From an uncultured Pelagibacteraceae bacterium (GTDB taxonomy: Bacteria; Pseudomonadota; Alphaproteobacteria; Pelagibacterales; Pelagibacteraceae): a DNA stretch of 64,000 nucleotides. Both the position numbers and the translations under genes were made by a program. The stretch spans positions 219,214-283,213 of the forward strand of contig CABZFJ010000001.1 of NCBI GenBank assembly GCA_902524995.1, given 5' to 3'. The notes under the pieces are model-generated. The model had not been told where the DNA came from. It did not search any database and worked only from the letters and a program-made list of their open reading frames with translations. Position 1 is the stretch's first letter, and every line of letters starts with the position of its first letter. Positions 49,345 through 60,549 of this stretch are shown here, piece after piece.

Positions 49345-50748
49345 ATGCCTCAAACTATATACGATAAAATATGGAATGATCATCTTGTTCATCAACAAGA
49401 AGATGGGACTTCACTTTTATTTGTTGATAGACACTTAGTTCATGAAGTTACTAGTCCACAAGCATTTGAAGGTTTAAGAAATTCTAATAGAAAAGTTAGA
49501 CAACCTTCTTTAACTTTAGCAGTGGCAGATCACAATGTTCCAACAACGGATAGATCAGTACCTATTACTGACGAAGATTCAAAAATACAAATCGAGACAC
49601 TAGAAAAAAACTGTGCAGAATTTGGAATAAATCTCTTTGGAATGAAAGATAAAAGACAAGGAATAGTTCATATTATTGGTCCAGAACAGGGATTTACACA
49701 ACCTGGAACTATTATCGTTTGTGGTGATAGTCACACAGCTACACACGGAGCATTTGGTGCATTAGCATTTGGAATTGGAACTTCAGAAGTAGAACATGTT
49801 TTAGCAACACAGACTTTAGTTCAAAAAAAATCAAAAAATTTTAGAATAAACGTTAATGGATCTCTTCCTGTTGGAGTAACATCTAAGGATGTAATATTAC
49901 AAATAATCGGAAAAATTGGTACAGCTGGTGGCACTGGTTATGTGATTGAATATGCTGGAAACTTAATTTCTAATTTAAGTGTCGAACAAAGAATGACGAT
50001 TTGCAATATGACAATTGAAGGCGGTGCAAGGGCTGGACTAATAAAACCAGATGAAAAAGTTTTTAAATATTTAAAAGGTAAACCAATGTCTCCAAAGAAT
50101 TCAAATTGGGACAAAGCATTAGAGTATTGGAGTAAATTAAAGTCTGATGATGATGCAGTATTTGATAAAGAAATCAGTCTTGAAGGCATAGATATTAAAC
50201 CAATGGTAACTTGGGGAACTTCGCCCCAGGATGTAGTAGATATTGATGGGATTGTACCTGACCCTAAAAATGAGAGAGATGAAAACAGAAAAAATTCTAT
50301 AAATAGATCATTAAAATACATGGGTTTAAAACCAAACACCAAAATAAAAGATATTAAAATTGATAAGGTATTTATTGGTAGTTGCACTAATGGAAGAATT
50401 GAAGATCTAAGGGAAGCTGCAAAAATCTTAAAAGATAAAAAAGTTGCTTCTCATGTAAATGCGATGATAGTTCCAGGGTCAGGATTAGTAAAACAGCAGG
50501 CAGAGCAAGAAGGATTAGATATAATATTTAAAAATTCTGGATTTGAATGGCGTGAACCAGGTTGTTCAATGTGTTTAGCTATGAATGCAGATAAGTTGAA
50601 GCCAGAAGAAAGATGTGCATCAACATCAAATAGAAACTTTGAAGGAAGACAAGGACGGGGCGGAAGAACACATTTAGTTAGCCCAGCAATGGCAGCTGCA
50701 GCTGCTATATCTGGAAATTTAGATGACGTTAGAAAATACAATAGTTAA
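49345..50748 (+). CDS. leuC: 3-isopropylmalate dehydratase large subunit
   Basis: 467 residues. Aconitase-type 4Fe-4S enzyme of leucine synthesis. Cysteine ligands: [20 protein letters not shown] and [35 protein letters not shown] is the substrate/cluster region. Pairs with LeuD, whose gene starts at the next base after its stop. Complete leuCDB follow in order; leuA is not in the window. Confidence 0.97.
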   Translation: MPQTIYDKIWNDHLVHQQEDGTSLLFVDRHLVHEVTSPQAFEGLRNSNRKVRQPSLTLAVADHNVPTTDRSVPITDEDSKIQIETLEKNCAEFGINLFGMKDKRQGIVHIIGPEQGFTQPGTIIVCGDSHTATHGAFGALAFGIGTSEVEHVLATQTLVQKKSKNFRINVNGSLPVGVTSKDVILQIIGKIGTAGGTGYVIEYAGNLISNLSVEQRMTICNMTIEGGARAGLIKPDEKVFKYLKGKPMSPKNSNWDKALEYWSKLKSDDDAVFDKEISLEGIDIKPMVTWGTSPQDVVDIDGIVPDPKNERDENRKNSINRSLKYMGLKPNTKIKDIKIDKVFIGSCTNGRIEDLREAAKILKDKKVASHVNAMIVPGSGLVKQQAEQEGLDIIFKNSGFEWREPGCSMCLAMNADKLKPEERCASTSNRNFEGRQGRGGRTHLVSPAMAAAAAISGNLDDVRKYNS

Positions 50749-51354
50749 ATGAACAAATTTTCAACATTAAAAAGTATTCCTGCATATTTACCAATTGTAA
50801 ATATTGATACTGATATGATTATTCCAAAGCAATTTTTAAAAACAATAAAAAGAACAGGACTTGGAAAAAATTTATTTTATGAAATGAGATATGATGAAGA
50901 AGGTAAAATAGTAGATGGCTTTATATTGAATAAATCACCATATGATAATTCTAAGATTTTAATTGCAGGAAATAATTTTGGATGTGGATCTTCTAGAGAA
51001 CATGCCCCGTGGGCACTATTAGACTTTGGCATCACTTGCGTTATAAGCACAAGTTACGCAGATATATTTTATAATAATTGTTTTAAAAATGGGATATTGC
51101 CAATTAAAGTTAATGACGAACAGATTAAAGAACTCTCTGAATATTCTAAGAGACAGGAAGAAATTGCAATAAACTTACCCGATCAAAAAATTATTTTTGG
51201 AAATAAAGAAATCAAATTTGAATTAGATGAATTTAAAAAAAAATGTTTAATCGAGGGACTAGATGATATTGCACTGTCGTTGGAAAAGTCTAATAAAATA
51301 ATTTCATTTGAGGAAAAATTAAAATCTACAAAGCCCTGGATATTTAATGATTAA
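50749..51354 (+). CDS. leuD: 3-isopropylmalate dehydratase small subunit
   Basis: 201 residues. Swivel domain with [40 protein letters not shown] and [18 protein letters not shown]. Forms the heterodimer with LeuC. Starts immediately after leuC and overlaps leuB by 8 bases. Confidence 0.97.
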   Translation: MNKFSTLKSIPAYLPIVNIDTDMIIPKQFLKTIKRTGLGKNLFYEMRYDEEGKIVDGFILNKSPYDNSKILIAGNNFGCGSSREHAPWALLDFGITCVISTSYADIFYNNCFKNGILPIKVNDEQIKELSEYSKRQEEIAINLPDQKIIFGNKEIKFELDEFKKKCLIEGLDDIALSLEKSNKIISFEEKLKSTKPWIFND

Positions 51355-52456
51355 AGTTAAAAAAAGAAAATTCTTACTTTTACCAGGTGATGGTATTGGT
51401 CCGGAGGTTATTGGTGAAGTTAAAAAAATTATAACTTGGTTTAATGAAAATAAATCTCTTGATTTTGATATGGAAGAAGCTTTAGTTGGTGGAGCATCTT
51501 ACGATAAGCACGGAACACCAATTACAGATGAGGTATTTTATAAATCATTAGAATGTGAAGCAGTCATTTTAGGAGCAGTGGGAGGACCAAAATATGATGA
51601 TTTAGATTTTTCTAAAAGACCTGAAAGAGCTCTTCTTAAGCTAAGAAAAGAATTAAAATTATTTGCAAATTTGAGACCCGCAATTTGCTTTAAACAATTA
51701 GTTGAGGCATCGACACTAAAACCTGAAATAGTATCAGGTCTTGACATTATGATTGTTAGAGAACTGACAGGTGGTATTTATTTTGGTGAACCAAGAGGCA
51801 TCAAGCCAATTGATAATGGTGAGCGCAAAGGAATAAATACTCATACTTATACCTCATCAGAAATTAAAAGAGTTGCTAGAGTTGCATTCGATTTAGCAAA
51901 GAAGAGAGACAATAAAGTTACCTCTTGTGAAAAATCTAATGTTATGGAAGCCGGTCAACTATGGAAGGAAGAAGTTCAAAATCTTCATGATAAAGAATAT
52001 AAAGATGTTGAGTTAGATCATATGCTTGCAGATAATTGTGCAATGCAACTTTTAAGAAATCCAAAACAATTTGATGTTATTGTGACAGATAATTTGTTTG
52101 GTGATATGCTGTCAGATGAAGCATCTATGTTGACAGGATCTTTAGGTTTATTACCTTCAGCCTCTCTAGGTGCAAAAAATAAAGATGGTGAAATGAGAGC
52201 AATGTATGAACCTGTTCATGGATCTGCTCCAGATATAGCTGGAAAAGGGATTGCGAACCCTATAGCGACCATCCTGAGTTTCGTTATGGCCTTGAGGTAC
52301 TCTCTTGATTTAGATCAAGAAGCCGATGATTTAGAAAAAGCAGTGCAAAATGTACTAGATGATGGGCTAAGAACTAAAGATATTGTGTCAAAAGGAACAA
52401 AAGAAATTTCAACTTCTGGTATGGGAGATGCGATTATTGCATGTTTGCAAAAATAA
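51347..52456 (+). CDS. leuB: 3-isopropylmalate dehydrogenase
   Basis: 369 residues. [52 protein letters not shown] (substrate-site Arg/Tyr), [33 protein letters not shown] and [20 protein letters not shown] (NAD site) are all standard. Third gene of the leuCDB set; the acyl-CoA dehydrogenase begins 32 bases later. Confidence 0.97.
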   Translation: MIKVKKRKFLLLPGDGIGPEVIGEVKKIITWFNENKSLDFDMEEALVGGASYDKHGTPITDEVFYKSLECEAVILGAVGGPKYDDLDFSKRPERALLKLRKELKLFANLRPAICFKQLVEASTLKPEIVSGLDIMIVRELTGGIYFGEPRGIKPIDNGERKGINTHTYTSSEIKRVARVAFDLAKKRDNKVTSCEKSNVMEAGQLWKEEVQNLHDKEYKDVELDHMLADNCAMQLLRNPKQFDVIVTDNLFGDMLSDEASMLTGSLGLLPSASLGAKNKDGEMRAMYEPVHGSAPDIAGKGIANPIATILSFVMALRYSLDLDQEADDLEKAVQNVLDDGLRTKDIVSKGTKEISTSGMGDAIIACLQK

Positions 52457-52488
52457 AAAAATTAACTTAATTTGATAGTATTAAATTT

Positions 52489-54249
52489 ATGACTGTTTAT
52501 TCCGCACCTGTAAAAGATATGATGTTCTTATTTGAACATCTAAAAGATAATAAAAATTATAATGAAATTGAAAAGTATAAAGAAGTTACTTCTGATCTGG
52601 TAAAAGATATCTTGGAGGAAGCTGCAAAAATTAATGAAGAAATGCTTCTTCCTTTAGCGAAAGCTGGTGACGAAAATCCTTGTGTTTATGAAAATGGAGT
52701 TGTCAGAACCCCTCCAGGTTATAAAGAAGCATATTCAAAATTTATCGAAGATGGATGGGTGTCCTTAACTTGTGATCCAAAATATGGTGGTCAGGGAATG
52801 CCAAAAACTGTAAGCGCTTTTTTTGATGAAATGCTTTCATCTTCTAGTTTATCATTTAAATTATACAGTGAACTAAGTATTGGGGCATATAATTGTATTT
52901 TAAGCCATGCTACTGAAGAAATAAAAAATACTTACCTTCCTAAAATTGTAGAAGGTAAATGGAGTGGCACAATGTGTTTAACAGAGCCACAATGTGGAAC
53001 TGACTTAGGATTAATAAAAACGAAGGCAATTAAAAACGAAAATGGTACGTACAGTCTTACTGGACAAAAGATTTTTATTACATCTGGAGACCATGATTTA
53101 ACTGAAAATATCATTCATCTTGTTTTAGCAAGAGTTCTAGATGCTCCAAAAGGTACGAAAGGCATAAGTTTATTTTTAGTACCTAAATATGAAATAAATG
53201 AAGATGGTTCTATAGGTCCTAGAAATGGTGTTAATACTGTTTCAATTGAATCAAAAATGGGGATTAAAGGATCACCAGCATGTGTATTAAGTTTTGACGA
53301 CGCTAAAGGTTATATGATTGGACCTGAAAACAAAGGTTTAAACTCTATGTTTACAATGATGAATTTAGAGAGGATTGTTGTTGGAATCCAAGGACTAGGA
53401 TTATCAGAAACGGCTTATCAAACTGCATTGAGTTATTCAAAAGAGAGAAAACAAGGAAAATCAAATGACAATTCTAATGGAGAAACTGATATAATTATTA
53501 AACACGCAGACATAAGACGAAGCTTATTAAATATGAAATCGATTATTGAGGGAGAAAGGTCATTGTCCTTTTGGATGGCACAACAAGTTGATGTAAGTTT
53601 GAGCCATTCTTCTGATGAAGTAAAAAAAGATGCTTCTGATATAGTTGGCTTGATGACCCCTGTTATAAAATCATTTTTCACTGATATGGGTATGGAAATA
53701 ACTAATGAGGCCATTCAGGTTTTTGGTGGGTATGGTTATACAAAAGACCAGGGAATTGAACAATTGTTTAGAGATAATAGAATTACACCAATTTATGAGG
53801 GAACAAATTCTGTTCAAGCAATTGATTTTGTTTTTAGAAAAATAAGCCAGAGAAAGGTATTTGATAATTTCATGAATTATGTGGATGCTGAAATTAAAAG
53901 CTGTGAAACAATTGAACAGCTAAATGATCATGTTAAAAAATTATCTGATTTAAAAAACATACTAATAGATTTTACCAATTGGATATCGCCAAACGGAGAT
54001 ACTTCAAAAGATGATATTAGTGCTTCATGCAATGATTATTTAAGATTTTTTGGTTACTTTTGCTTGTCATTTATATGGCTTAAAACAATGAGAAAAAGCT
54101 TAGAAAATCTTGATAAAAATAAAGAATTTTATGAAGATAAATTAAATACAGGTAATTACTATTTTGATAAAATTTTACCAAGAGCTGAAAGTCATTATAA
54201 ATCTGCAATATCTGGTAGTAAATATACCATGAGCGCAAAATTTAACTGA
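52489..54249 (+). CDS. dmdC: 3-methylmercaptopropionyl-CoA dehydrogenase DmdC
   Basis: 586 residues, the long acyl-CoA dehydrogenase form used for methylthiopropionyl-CoA. Motifs: GWVSLTCDPKYGGQGMPKTV, MCLTEPQCGTDLGLIKTKA, QKIFITSGDHDLTENIIHLV, GIKGSPACVLSFDDAKGYMI, FGGYGYTKDQGIEQLFRDNR and the catalytic Glu in ITPIYEGTNSVQAIDFV. The step gives methylthioacryloyl-CoA. The call over a generic FadE rests on position with DmdB and DmdA. Overlaps dmdB by one base (TGATG). Confidence 0.9.
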   Translation: MTVYSAPVKDMMFLFEHLKDNKNYNEIEKYKEVTSDLVKDILEEAAKINEEMLLPLAKAGDENPCVYENGVVRTPPGYKEAYSKFIEDGWVSLTCDPKYGGQGMPKTVSAFFDEMLSSSSLSFKLYSELSIGAYNCILSHATEEIKNTYLPKIVEGKWSGTMCLTEPQCGTDLGLIKTKAIKNENGTYSLTGQKIFITSGDHDLTENIIHLVLARVLDAPKGTKGISLFLVPKYEINEDGSIGPRNGVNTVSIESKMGIKGSPACVLSFDDAKGYMIGPENKGLNSMFTMMNLERIVVGIQGLGLSETAYQTALSYSKERKQGKSNDNSNGETDIIIKHADIRRSLLNMKSIIEGERSLSFWMAQQVDVSLSHSSDEVKKDASDIVGLMTPVIKSFFTDMGMEITNEAIQVFGGYGYTKDQGIEQLFRDNRITPIYEGTNSVQAIDFVFRKISQRKVFDNFMNYVDAEIKSCETIEQLNDHVKKLSDLKNILIDFTNWISPNGDTSKDDISASCNDYLRFFGYFCLSFIWLKTMRKSLENLDKNKEFYEDKLNTGNYYFDKILPRAESHYKSAISGSKYTMSAKFN

Positions 54250-55877
54250 TGAATAAATATAATCAGTATCTTGATAAAAATCCCTCAAATTATGTTCCAC
54301 TAACTCCTTTAAGTTTCTTAGAGAGAGCAAAAGACATTTATCCAAATTATGAAGCATTGGTTTACGAAACGAAATCCTTCACTTGGACAGAGGTATTTAA
54401 TAGATGTATTAAATTTGCAAGTGCATTAGAAAAAATTGGTATTACTGAGGGAGATACAGTTTCAGTAATGACATTTAATACTCCTGAAATTTTTGAAGCT
54501 CATTATTCTGTACCAATGACAGGAGCAATTTTAAATACTATTAACTCCAGACTTGATTCTAAAACAGTTGCTTATATTCTTGAACACAGTGAAGCAAAAG
54601 TTTTGATAATTGACAGACAATTACATGCTATTGCTGAAAAAGCCTTATCCAGTTTAAAACAAAAACCAATAGTAATTGATGTTCAAGATGATTTTGCAGA
54701 TCAAACTTTATTAAAAAAAGTAGGAGACAGAGAATATGAAGAATTTTTAAATACTGGTGATGAAAACTTTATTTGGAAGAAACCAAAAGATGAATGGCAA
54801 GCTATTTCACTAAGTTACACATCTGGCACTACAGGCAATCCAAAAGGTGTTGTTTATCATCACAGGGGATCATATTTAATGTCAACCGGAAGTGCGGTTG
54901 CTTGGAATATGCCAAATAGACTAAATTTTTTAACAGTGGTACCAATGTTTCATTGCAATGGATGGGGTTATCCATGGACAATTCCAATGCTAAATGGAAA
55001 GACTGTATGTCTACGAGCTATTGACGTTAAAAAAATATTTGATTTAATCGAACAACATGAAATTACCCATTTTGGAGGAGCGCCAATTGTTTTAAATATG
55101 ATAACTGGTGCATCGCAGAGTGATATCAAAGAGTTAAAACATAAAGTTTATGTCTTGACTGCTGGAGCACCCCCTCCGAGTATTATATTCAAAAAAATGA
55201 GAGCCCTAGGATTTGAAGTAATGCACGTTTATGGTTTGACAGAAACTTATGGACACGTTTTACAATGTGCTTGGAATGACGATTGGAACTCACTTGAAGA
55301 AGACAAAGTTAATGAAATTAAAGCAAGACAAGGTGTAAGATTTCCAAACACTGAGGGAGTAGCCGTTCTAGATCCAGAAACAATGAAACCTGTCCCAATG
55401 GATGGTGAAACAATTGGTGAAATAATGATTAAAGGAAACGTTGTTATGAAAGGGTATTTTAAAGATAAAGATGCAACCGAGAAAGCTATGAAGGATGGAT
55501 GGTTTCACTCAGGAGATTTGGCAGTTATTTATCCTGATGGGTATATTAAAGTAAAAGATCGTTCAAAAGATATCATAATTTCTGGTGGTGAGAACATTTC
55601 TTCAATAGAAATAGAAAATACACTCTCTAAGCATCCAGCAGTTTCAATAGTCGCCGTGGTAGCAAAGCCTGACGAAAAATGGGGTGAAGTTCCATGCGCT
55701 TTTATCGAAAAAGTAGCTGATAAAGAGATTAATGAAAAAGAACTAATAGATTTCTGTAGAGAAACTCTAGCCGGTTTTAAAATTCCAAAGAAAATAGACT
55801 TCTGCGATCTCCCAAAGACATCAACGGGTAAAATCCAAAAATTTGAGTTAAGGAAAAGAGCAAAAGAACTCAGCTAA
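54249..55877 (+). CDS. dmdB: 3-methylmercaptopropionate-CoA ligase DmdB
   Basis: 542 residues of the ANL family. P-loop LSYTSGTTGNPKGVVYHH, VVPMFHCNGWGYPWTIPMLN (Trp-rich acyl-site segment typical of DmdB-like ligases), AGAPPPSIIFKKMRALGFEV, HVYGLTETYGHVLQCAWN, GWFHSGDLAVIYPDGYIKVK and the catalytic Lys in KTSTGKIQKFELRKRA. It activates methylthiopropionate, the product of DmdA, for DmdC. Coupled to dmdC; dmdA follows 67 bases later. Confidence 0.92.
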   Translation: MNKYNQYLDKNPSNYVPLTPLSFLERAKDIYPNYEALVYETKSFTWTEVFNRCIKFASALEKIGITEGDTVSVMTFNTPEIFEAHYSVPMTGAILNTINSRLDSKTVAYILEHSEAKVLIIDRQLHAIAEKALSSLKQKPIVIDVQDDFADQTLLKKVGDREYEEFLNTGDENFIWKKPKDEWQAISLSYTSGTTGNPKGVVYHHRGSYLMSTGSAVAWNMPNRLNFLTVVPMFHCNGWGYPWTIPMLNGKTVCLRAIDVKKIFDLIEQHEITHFGGAPIVLNMITGASQSDIKELKHKVYVLTAGAPPPSIIFKKMRALGFEVMHVYGLTETYGHVLQCAWNDDWNSLEEDKVNEIKARQGVRFPNTEGVAVLDPETMKPVPMDGETIGEIMIKGNVVMKGYFKDKDATEKAMKDGWFHSGDLAVIYPDGYIKVKDRSKDIIISGGENISSIEIENTLSKHPAVSIVAVVAKPDEKWGEVPCAFIEKVADKEINEKELIDFCRETLAGFKIPKKIDFCDLPKTSTGKIQKFELRKRAKELS

Positions 55878-55944
55878 AATTTTTTAGATATTACAACATA
55901 CTTTCTTTACAAATTCATCAAAAGATGACAGTAAGCTAAAAAAT

Positions 55945-57054
55945 ATGAAAAATTTTTATATTGCAAAATCTAGAAGACTGAGAGGCACAAAATATACATC
56001 AAGAGTAGAGAAGCAAGGTGTAACCTCTTACACTGTTTACAACCATATGTTATTACCAGCTTCATTTGGAAGTATAGAAGATCTTTATCATCATTTAAAA
56101 GAACATGTTCAAATTTGGGACGCAGCCGTGCAAAGACAACTTGAAATTTCTGGAAAAGATTCTTCAAAATTGGTCCAGTTGATGACTTGTAGAGATCTAT
56201 CAAATGCAAAAGAAGGAAGATGTTATTATTGCCCAATAATTGATAACAAAGGAGGAATAATAAATGATCCTGTTATCCTAAAATTATCTGATGAAAAATG
56301 GTGGATATCATTATCAGATTCAGATGTTGGTCTTTATGCAAAAGGTTTAGCAATTGGACATAATTTTGAAGTTGAGATTTCAGAGCCTGATGTGGATATT
56401 TTTTCAGTCCAAGGACCAAAATCATTTCAATTAATGGAAAAAGTTTTAGGTCCAAAAATAAATGAACTTAAATTTTTTGGTTTTGGGTATTTTGAATTTG
56501 GTGGCGCAGAACATTTAATTGCAAGGTCTGGTTGGTCAAAACAAGGTGGATTTGAAGTTTACATGGAACATACAAAAGCAGGATTAGCTTTATACGATAA
56601 ATTATTTGAAGTTGGAGGAGAATTTAATGTTAAACCTGGGTGTCCAAATTTAGTTGAGAGAATAGAAAGTTCTTTACTATCATGGGGCAACGACATTGAT
56701 ATTCATGACAATCCATATGAGTGTGGATTTGACAAGTTTGTAAATCTAGAGACAGAAATAGATTTTATTGGAAAAGAAGCATTAAAAAAAATTAAAGCTG
56801 AAGGAATTAAAAAGAAATTAATGGGTGTTAAAATAAATGCTAATGAAATAAGTGTAACAGGATCAATGAATTTAATTGATGAAAATAATAATATTATTGG
56901 AGACTTAAGATCAGGCAGTTATAATCCAATGTTTAAACAAGTTATTGGCATAGCAATGGTCAAAAAACCACATTTTGAAGCATCGCAATCATTCAAAATT
57001 GATATAAATGGCAACAGTTTTGATGGAACAGTTTGCGATTTACCTTTCATTTAG
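55945..57054 (+). CDS. dmdA: Dimethylsulfoniopropionate demethylase DmdA
   Basis: 369 residues, GcvT (glycine-cleavage T) fold. It begins with [20 protein letters not shown], characteristic of DmdA rather than GcvT, then [72 protein letters not shown] and [17 protein letters not shown]. It transfers a methyl group from DMSP to tetrahydrofolate, leaving methylthiopropionate. DMSP is a major reduced-sulfur source for SAR11. Its own promoter may lie in the 67-base gap; no structured leader was found there. Confidence 0.94.
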   Translation: MKNFYIAKSRRLRGTKYTSRVEKQGVTSYTVYNHMLLPASFGSIEDLYHHLKEHVQIWDAAVQRQLEISGKDSSKLVQLMTCRDLSNAKEGRCYYCPIIDNKGGIINDPVILKLSDEKWWISLSDSDVGLYAKGLAIGHNFEVEISEPDVDIFSVQGPKSFQLMEKVLGPKINELKFFGFGYFEFGGAEHLIARSGWSKQGGFEVYMEHTKAGLALYDKLFEVGGEFNVKPGCPNLVERIESSLLSWGNDIDIHDNPYECGFDKFVNLETEIDFIGKEALKKIKAEGIKKKLMGVKINANEISVTGSMNLIDENNNIIGDLRSGSYNPMFKQVIGIAMVKKPHFEASQSFKIDINGNSFDGTVCDLPFI

Positions 57055-57067
57055 TATAAATCTTTAA

Positions 57068-58078
57068 ATGACTAATATAGCTATCATCGGTGCAACCGGT
57101 AATGTTGGAAGAAAAACTTTAGAAGTAATTGAAAAGAAAGATATCAAATTTGATAATATTTTTTTGGTTGCTTCATCTAATAGTGCTGGAAAAAAAATAA
57201 GTTTTAAGGGTAAAGATTATGAAGTTTATGATCTTGAAAAATATGATTTTTCAAAAGCGAATATTACCTTCTTCGCAGCTGGTGGTAAAATAGCAGAACA
57301 GTATGCTGAAAAAGCAGCAAAATTTACAACAGTAATTGATAATTCTAGCTTCTTTAGAATGGATCCTGATGTGCCATTAATTGTGCCTCAAGTAAATGCT
57401 GAAAAAATTAGTGAAATGAAAAAGAATATTGTAGCCAACCCTAATTGTTCGACCGCACAATTAGTAATTGCTTTAAAACCATTGCATGATTTATACAATA
57501 TTAGAAGAATTGTAGTTTCTACTTATCAATCAGTATCGGGTGGGGGTAAAGCACCAATGGATGAATTAGTAGAGCAAACAAAGTTATATCTTGATGGAAA
57601 TTCTATTGAGTCAAAAAATTTTACTAAACAGATAGCATTTAATATTATTCCTCATATAGATGTTTTCTCAGATGATGGATATACAAAAGAAGAATTGAAA
57701 ATGACCAATGAAACAAAAAAAATACTAGATCACAACATAGAACTCACTGCCACTTGCGTAAGAATTCCTGTTTTAGTTTCTCACTCAGAGTCAGTGAATA
57801 TAGAATTTGAAAGACCTTATTCTATTGATGAAATCAGAAAATCTTTAAATAAAGCCGAAGGTTGTAAAGTAATAGACAAAAGAGAGGATGGTGGATATAG
57901 CACACCACTTGAAGCTACAGGAAGTGATGAAACATTCATCTCAAGAATTAGAGAGGATAAAACAAAAAAGAATTCTATTAATTTATGGATAGTATCTGAT
58001 AACTTACTTAGAGGTGCTGCTTTAAATTCTGTTGAAATAGCAGAAACAATAATGAAAGCAAAACAAAATGGAAAATAA
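57068..58078 (+). CDS. asd: Aspartate-semialdehyde dehydrogenase
   Basis: 336 residues. IAIIGATGNVGRKTLEVIEK (NADP site), FFAAGGKIAEQYAEKAAKFT, catalytic Cys in VANPNCSTAQLVIALKPLH, STYQSVSGGGKAPMDELVEQ and the His-containing RIPVLVSHSESVNIEFE. It makes aspartate semialdehyde for threonine, methionine, lysine and diaminopimelate (with dapF at 45257). Overlaps sdhC by 11 bases. Confidence 0.96.
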   Translation: MTNIAIIGATGNVGRKTLEVIEKKDIKFDNIFLVASSNSAGKKISFKGKDYEVYDLEKYDFSKANITFFAAGGKIAEQYAEKAAKFTTVIDNSSFFRMDPDVPLIVPQVNAEKISEMKKNIVANPNCSTAQLVIALKPLHDLYNIRRIVVSTYQSVSGGGKAPMDELVEQTKLYLDGNSIESKNFTKQIAFNIIPHIDVFSDDGYTKEELKMTNETKKILDHNIELTATCVRIPVLVSHSESVNIEFERPYSIDEIRKSLNKAEGCKVIDKREDGGYSTPLEATGSDETFISRIREDKTKKNSINLWIVSDNLLRGAALNSVEIAETIMKAKQNGK

Positions 58079-58448
58079 TCCTTTATCACCTCATATCCAA
58101 ATTTATAGATGGCACATTTCATCTTTAGTTTCGATATCACACAGAATTACTGGCATAATAAATATACTAGTCATAACTTTAATTTGTTTTTGGTTTATGT
58201 TTTTTTTGTTAGGAGAAAGTAATTATGAAGTTATAAAATTATTTCTTCAATCCTTCCTCGGAAAATTTCTTATTTTAGGTGCTATCTGGTCTTTTAGTTT
58301 TCAAACTTTAAGTGAAATAAGACATTTAATCATGGATTTTGGTTATGGATTTGATTTAACAACTACAAAAGTAACAGGGCTAATTGTTATATTTGGATCA
58401 TTTATTTTAACAGTATTAATTTATTTAATAGGAAGAAGTTTATTCTAA
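58068..58448 (+). CDS. sdhC: Succinate dehydrogenase cytochrome b556 subunit SdhC
   Basis: 126 residues, three membrane helices. NPLSPHIQIYRWHISSLVSI, SHRITGIINI (quinone-site Ser/Arg region) and the heme-ligand His in LSEIRHLIMDFGYGFD. Overlaps asd by 11 bases and sdhD by one base. Confidence 0.95.
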   Translation: MENNPLSPHIQIYRWHISSLVSISHRITGIINILVITLICFWFMFFLLGESNYEVIKLFLQSFLGKFLILGAIWSFSFQTLSEIRHLIMDFGYGFDLTTTKVTGLIVIFGSFILTVLIYLIGRSLF

Positions 58449-58777
58449 TGAGACCAATAACAAAAAAATGGATATTTTTAAGAGTAAGTTCTCTTATATT
58501 AATACCCTTAATGCTCTGGTTTGCTTTCAACTTAGCCGCAATTTACGACAAAAGTTACATAGAAATATTAACATTTCTTACAGCTCAACCATCTAAGTTT
58601 TTATTAAGCCTTTTTTTGATTTTTGCCTATTTTTTTTCAGCATTAAGCATTAGTGAGGTATTTGAGGACTATATTAAAGACGAAAAAATCAAAAATGCCG
58701 CAAACAAAGGTTTAAATTTTTTTGCTATAACAATTCCATTAATTACAATTATAGCAGTATTTAAAATAACTATATGA
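58448..58777 (+). CDS. sdhD: Succinate dehydrogenase membrane anchor SdhD, lacking any histidine
   Basis: 109 residues, three membrane helices. Position between sdhC and sdhA and the [11 protein letters not shown] motif (quinone-site Asp-Tyr) identify it. The usual heme axial His about 10 residues before that motif is replaced: the helix reads [18 protein letters not shown] with Phe at the expected place, and the whole protein contains no His. The heme b would therefore have only the SdhC ligand or a different second ligand, or may be absent. Overlaps sdhA by 4 bases. Confidence 0.9.
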   Translation: MRPITKKWIFLRVSSLILIPLMLWFAFNLAAIYDKSYIEILTFLTAQPSKFLLSLFLIFAYFFSALSISEVFEDYIKDEKIKNAANKGLNFFAITIPLITIIAVFKITI

Positions 58778-60549
58778 AATCTTATAATATTATAGATCAT
58801 GAATATGACGTCGTTGTACTTGGTGCCGGTGGCTCAGGATTAAGAGCTGCTGTAGGATTAAGTGAAGCAGGATTAAAAACTGCGTGCATCTCAAAAGTCT
58901 TTCCAACTAGAAGCCATACATCAGCTGCTCAAGGAGGAATTTCAGCAGCATTAGGAAATATGGGTGAAGATGATTGGCGTTGGCATATGTATGATACAGT
59001 AAAAGGTGCAGATTGGTTGGGCGATCAGGATAGTATTGAATATTTGTGTAAAGAAGCTCCGAAAGCAGTATTAGAACTTGAAAAATATGGTGTGCCTTTT
59101 AGTCGAACAGAAGATGGTAAAATTTACCAAAGACCATTTGGAGGAATGACAAAAAATTATGGTAATGGAATAGTTCAAAGAACTTGTGCAGCAGCCGATA
59201 GAACGGGTCATGCAATTTTACATACTCTATATGGTCAAGCATTAAAACATAACACAGAATTTTTTATTGAATATTTTGCATTAGACTTAATAATGAAAGA
59301 TGGTCAATGTAAAGGTTTAATAGCTTGGAATTTAAATGATGGAACAATCCATCGTTTTAGATCTCATATCACTATTATTGCTACTGGTGGTTATGGAAAA
59401 GTTTATTACTCAGCAACTTCAGCACACACTTGCACTGGTGATGGCAATGCAATGGTGCTCAGAGCAGGATTGCCTTTACAAGATATGGAGTTTGTACAAT
59501 TTCATCCAACAGGCATATATGGACATGGAACACTTATTTCAGAAGGTGTAAGAGGTGAAGGCGGATACTTAGTAAACTCCAAAGGTGAAAGATTTATGGA
59601 GAGATATGCTCCTAACGCTAAAGATCTAGCATCGAGAGATGTAGTTAGTAGATCTATGTCTATAGAAATTAATGAAGGAAGAGGTGTTGGTAAAGATCAA
59701 GATCACGTTCATCTATACTTAAGCCATCTAGATAAAAAAGTTATTGAAAATAGATTGCCTGGAATTACAGAGGCAGCAAGACTATTTGCAAATGTTGACG
59801 TAACCAAGGAACCAATCCCTGTTGTTCCAACAGTTCATTATAATATGGGTGGAATACCAACAAATTATAAAGCCGAAGTTTTAACAGTTAATGGTTCCCA
59901 AAAAACAGTAACTGGATTAATGGCTATTGGTGAGGCCGCATGTGTTTCTGTTCATGGAGCAAACAGATTAGGATCAAATTCTCTTATTGATCTTGTTGTT
60001 TTTGGTAGAGCTGCAGCAAAAAGGGCAGCAGAATTGGTAAAACCTGGAACTCCTCACGAAGAAGTTAGTGAGAGTGAGACTGAAAAGTGTTTGAATAGAT
60101 TTGATAAATTAAGATATGCAGAAGGAGACAATGGAACTGCTGAATTAAGACTTGCTATGCAAAAAACAATGCAATCTAAATGTGCTGTATTTAGAACCGA
60201 AAAAAATCTTAAAGAAGGTGTGGATGAAATCAGAAAGACTTATGATGGAATGGAGTCAATTTCTGTTAAAGATAAATCGTTGGTATTCAATACTGATTTA
60301 GTCGAAACCTTGGAGTTTGATAACTTGATTAGACAAGCAATCACTACTGTAGACTCTGCATACCACAGAAAAGAAAGTAGAGGAGCACATGCTCGAGAAG
60401 ATTACCCAAAAAGAAACGATGATAAATTTATGAAACATACATTATCTTGGTGTGATGGAAAAAATACTAAAATTGAATACAGAGATGTGCATACATCAAC
60501 CTTAACAAATGAAGTTCAATATTTTCCTCCTCAAGAAAGAGTGTATTAA
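58774..60549 (+). CDS. sdhA: Succinate dehydrogenase flavoprotein subunit SdhA
   Basis: 591 residues. [20 protein letters not shown] (FAD), covalent-FAD His in [38 protein letters not shown] (substrate loop), [17 protein letters not shown] with the active-site His, [19 protein letters not shown] and [18 protein letters not shown]. Oxidises succinate to fumarate. Coupled to sdhB (one-base overlap). Confidence 0.98.
   Translation: MKSYNIIDHEYDVVVLGAGGSGLRAAVGLSEAGLKTACISKVFPTRSHTSAAQGGISAALGNMGEDDWRWHMYDTVKGADWLGDQDSIEYLCKEAPKAVLELEKYGVPFSRTEDGKIYQRPFGGMTKNYGNGIVQRTCAAADRTGHAILHTLYGQALKHNTEFFIEYFALDLIMKDGQCKGLIAWNLNDGTIHRFRSHITIIATGGYGKVYYSATSAHTCTGDGNAMVLRAGLPLQDMEFVQFHPTGIYGHGTLISEGVRGEGGYLVNSKGERFMERYAPNAKDLASRDVVSRSMSIEINEGRGVGKDQDHVHLYLSHLDKKVIENRLPGITEAARLFANVDVTKEPIPVVPTVHYNMGGIPTNYKAEVLTVNGSQKTVTGLMAIGEAACVSVHGANRLGSNSLIDLVVFGRAAAKRAAELVKPGTPHEEVSESETEKCLNRFDKLRYAEGDNGTAELRLAMQKTMQSKCAVFRTEKNLKEGVDEIRKTYDGMESISVKDKSLVFNTDLVETLEFDNLIRQAITTVDSAYHRKESRGAHAREDYPKRNDDKFMKHTLSWCDGKNTKIEYRDVHTSTLTNEVQYFPPQERVY

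Noticed and set aside
49938..50387. 149-codon open frame on the minus strand inside leuC
   Set aside because: Antisense to conserved LeuC sequence; no recognisable domain and no start context.
55878..55944. SAM-type riboswitch before dmdA, since SAR11 uses such elements in sulfur metabolism
   Set aside because: The 67-base AT-rich leader shows no pseudoknot or stable stem.
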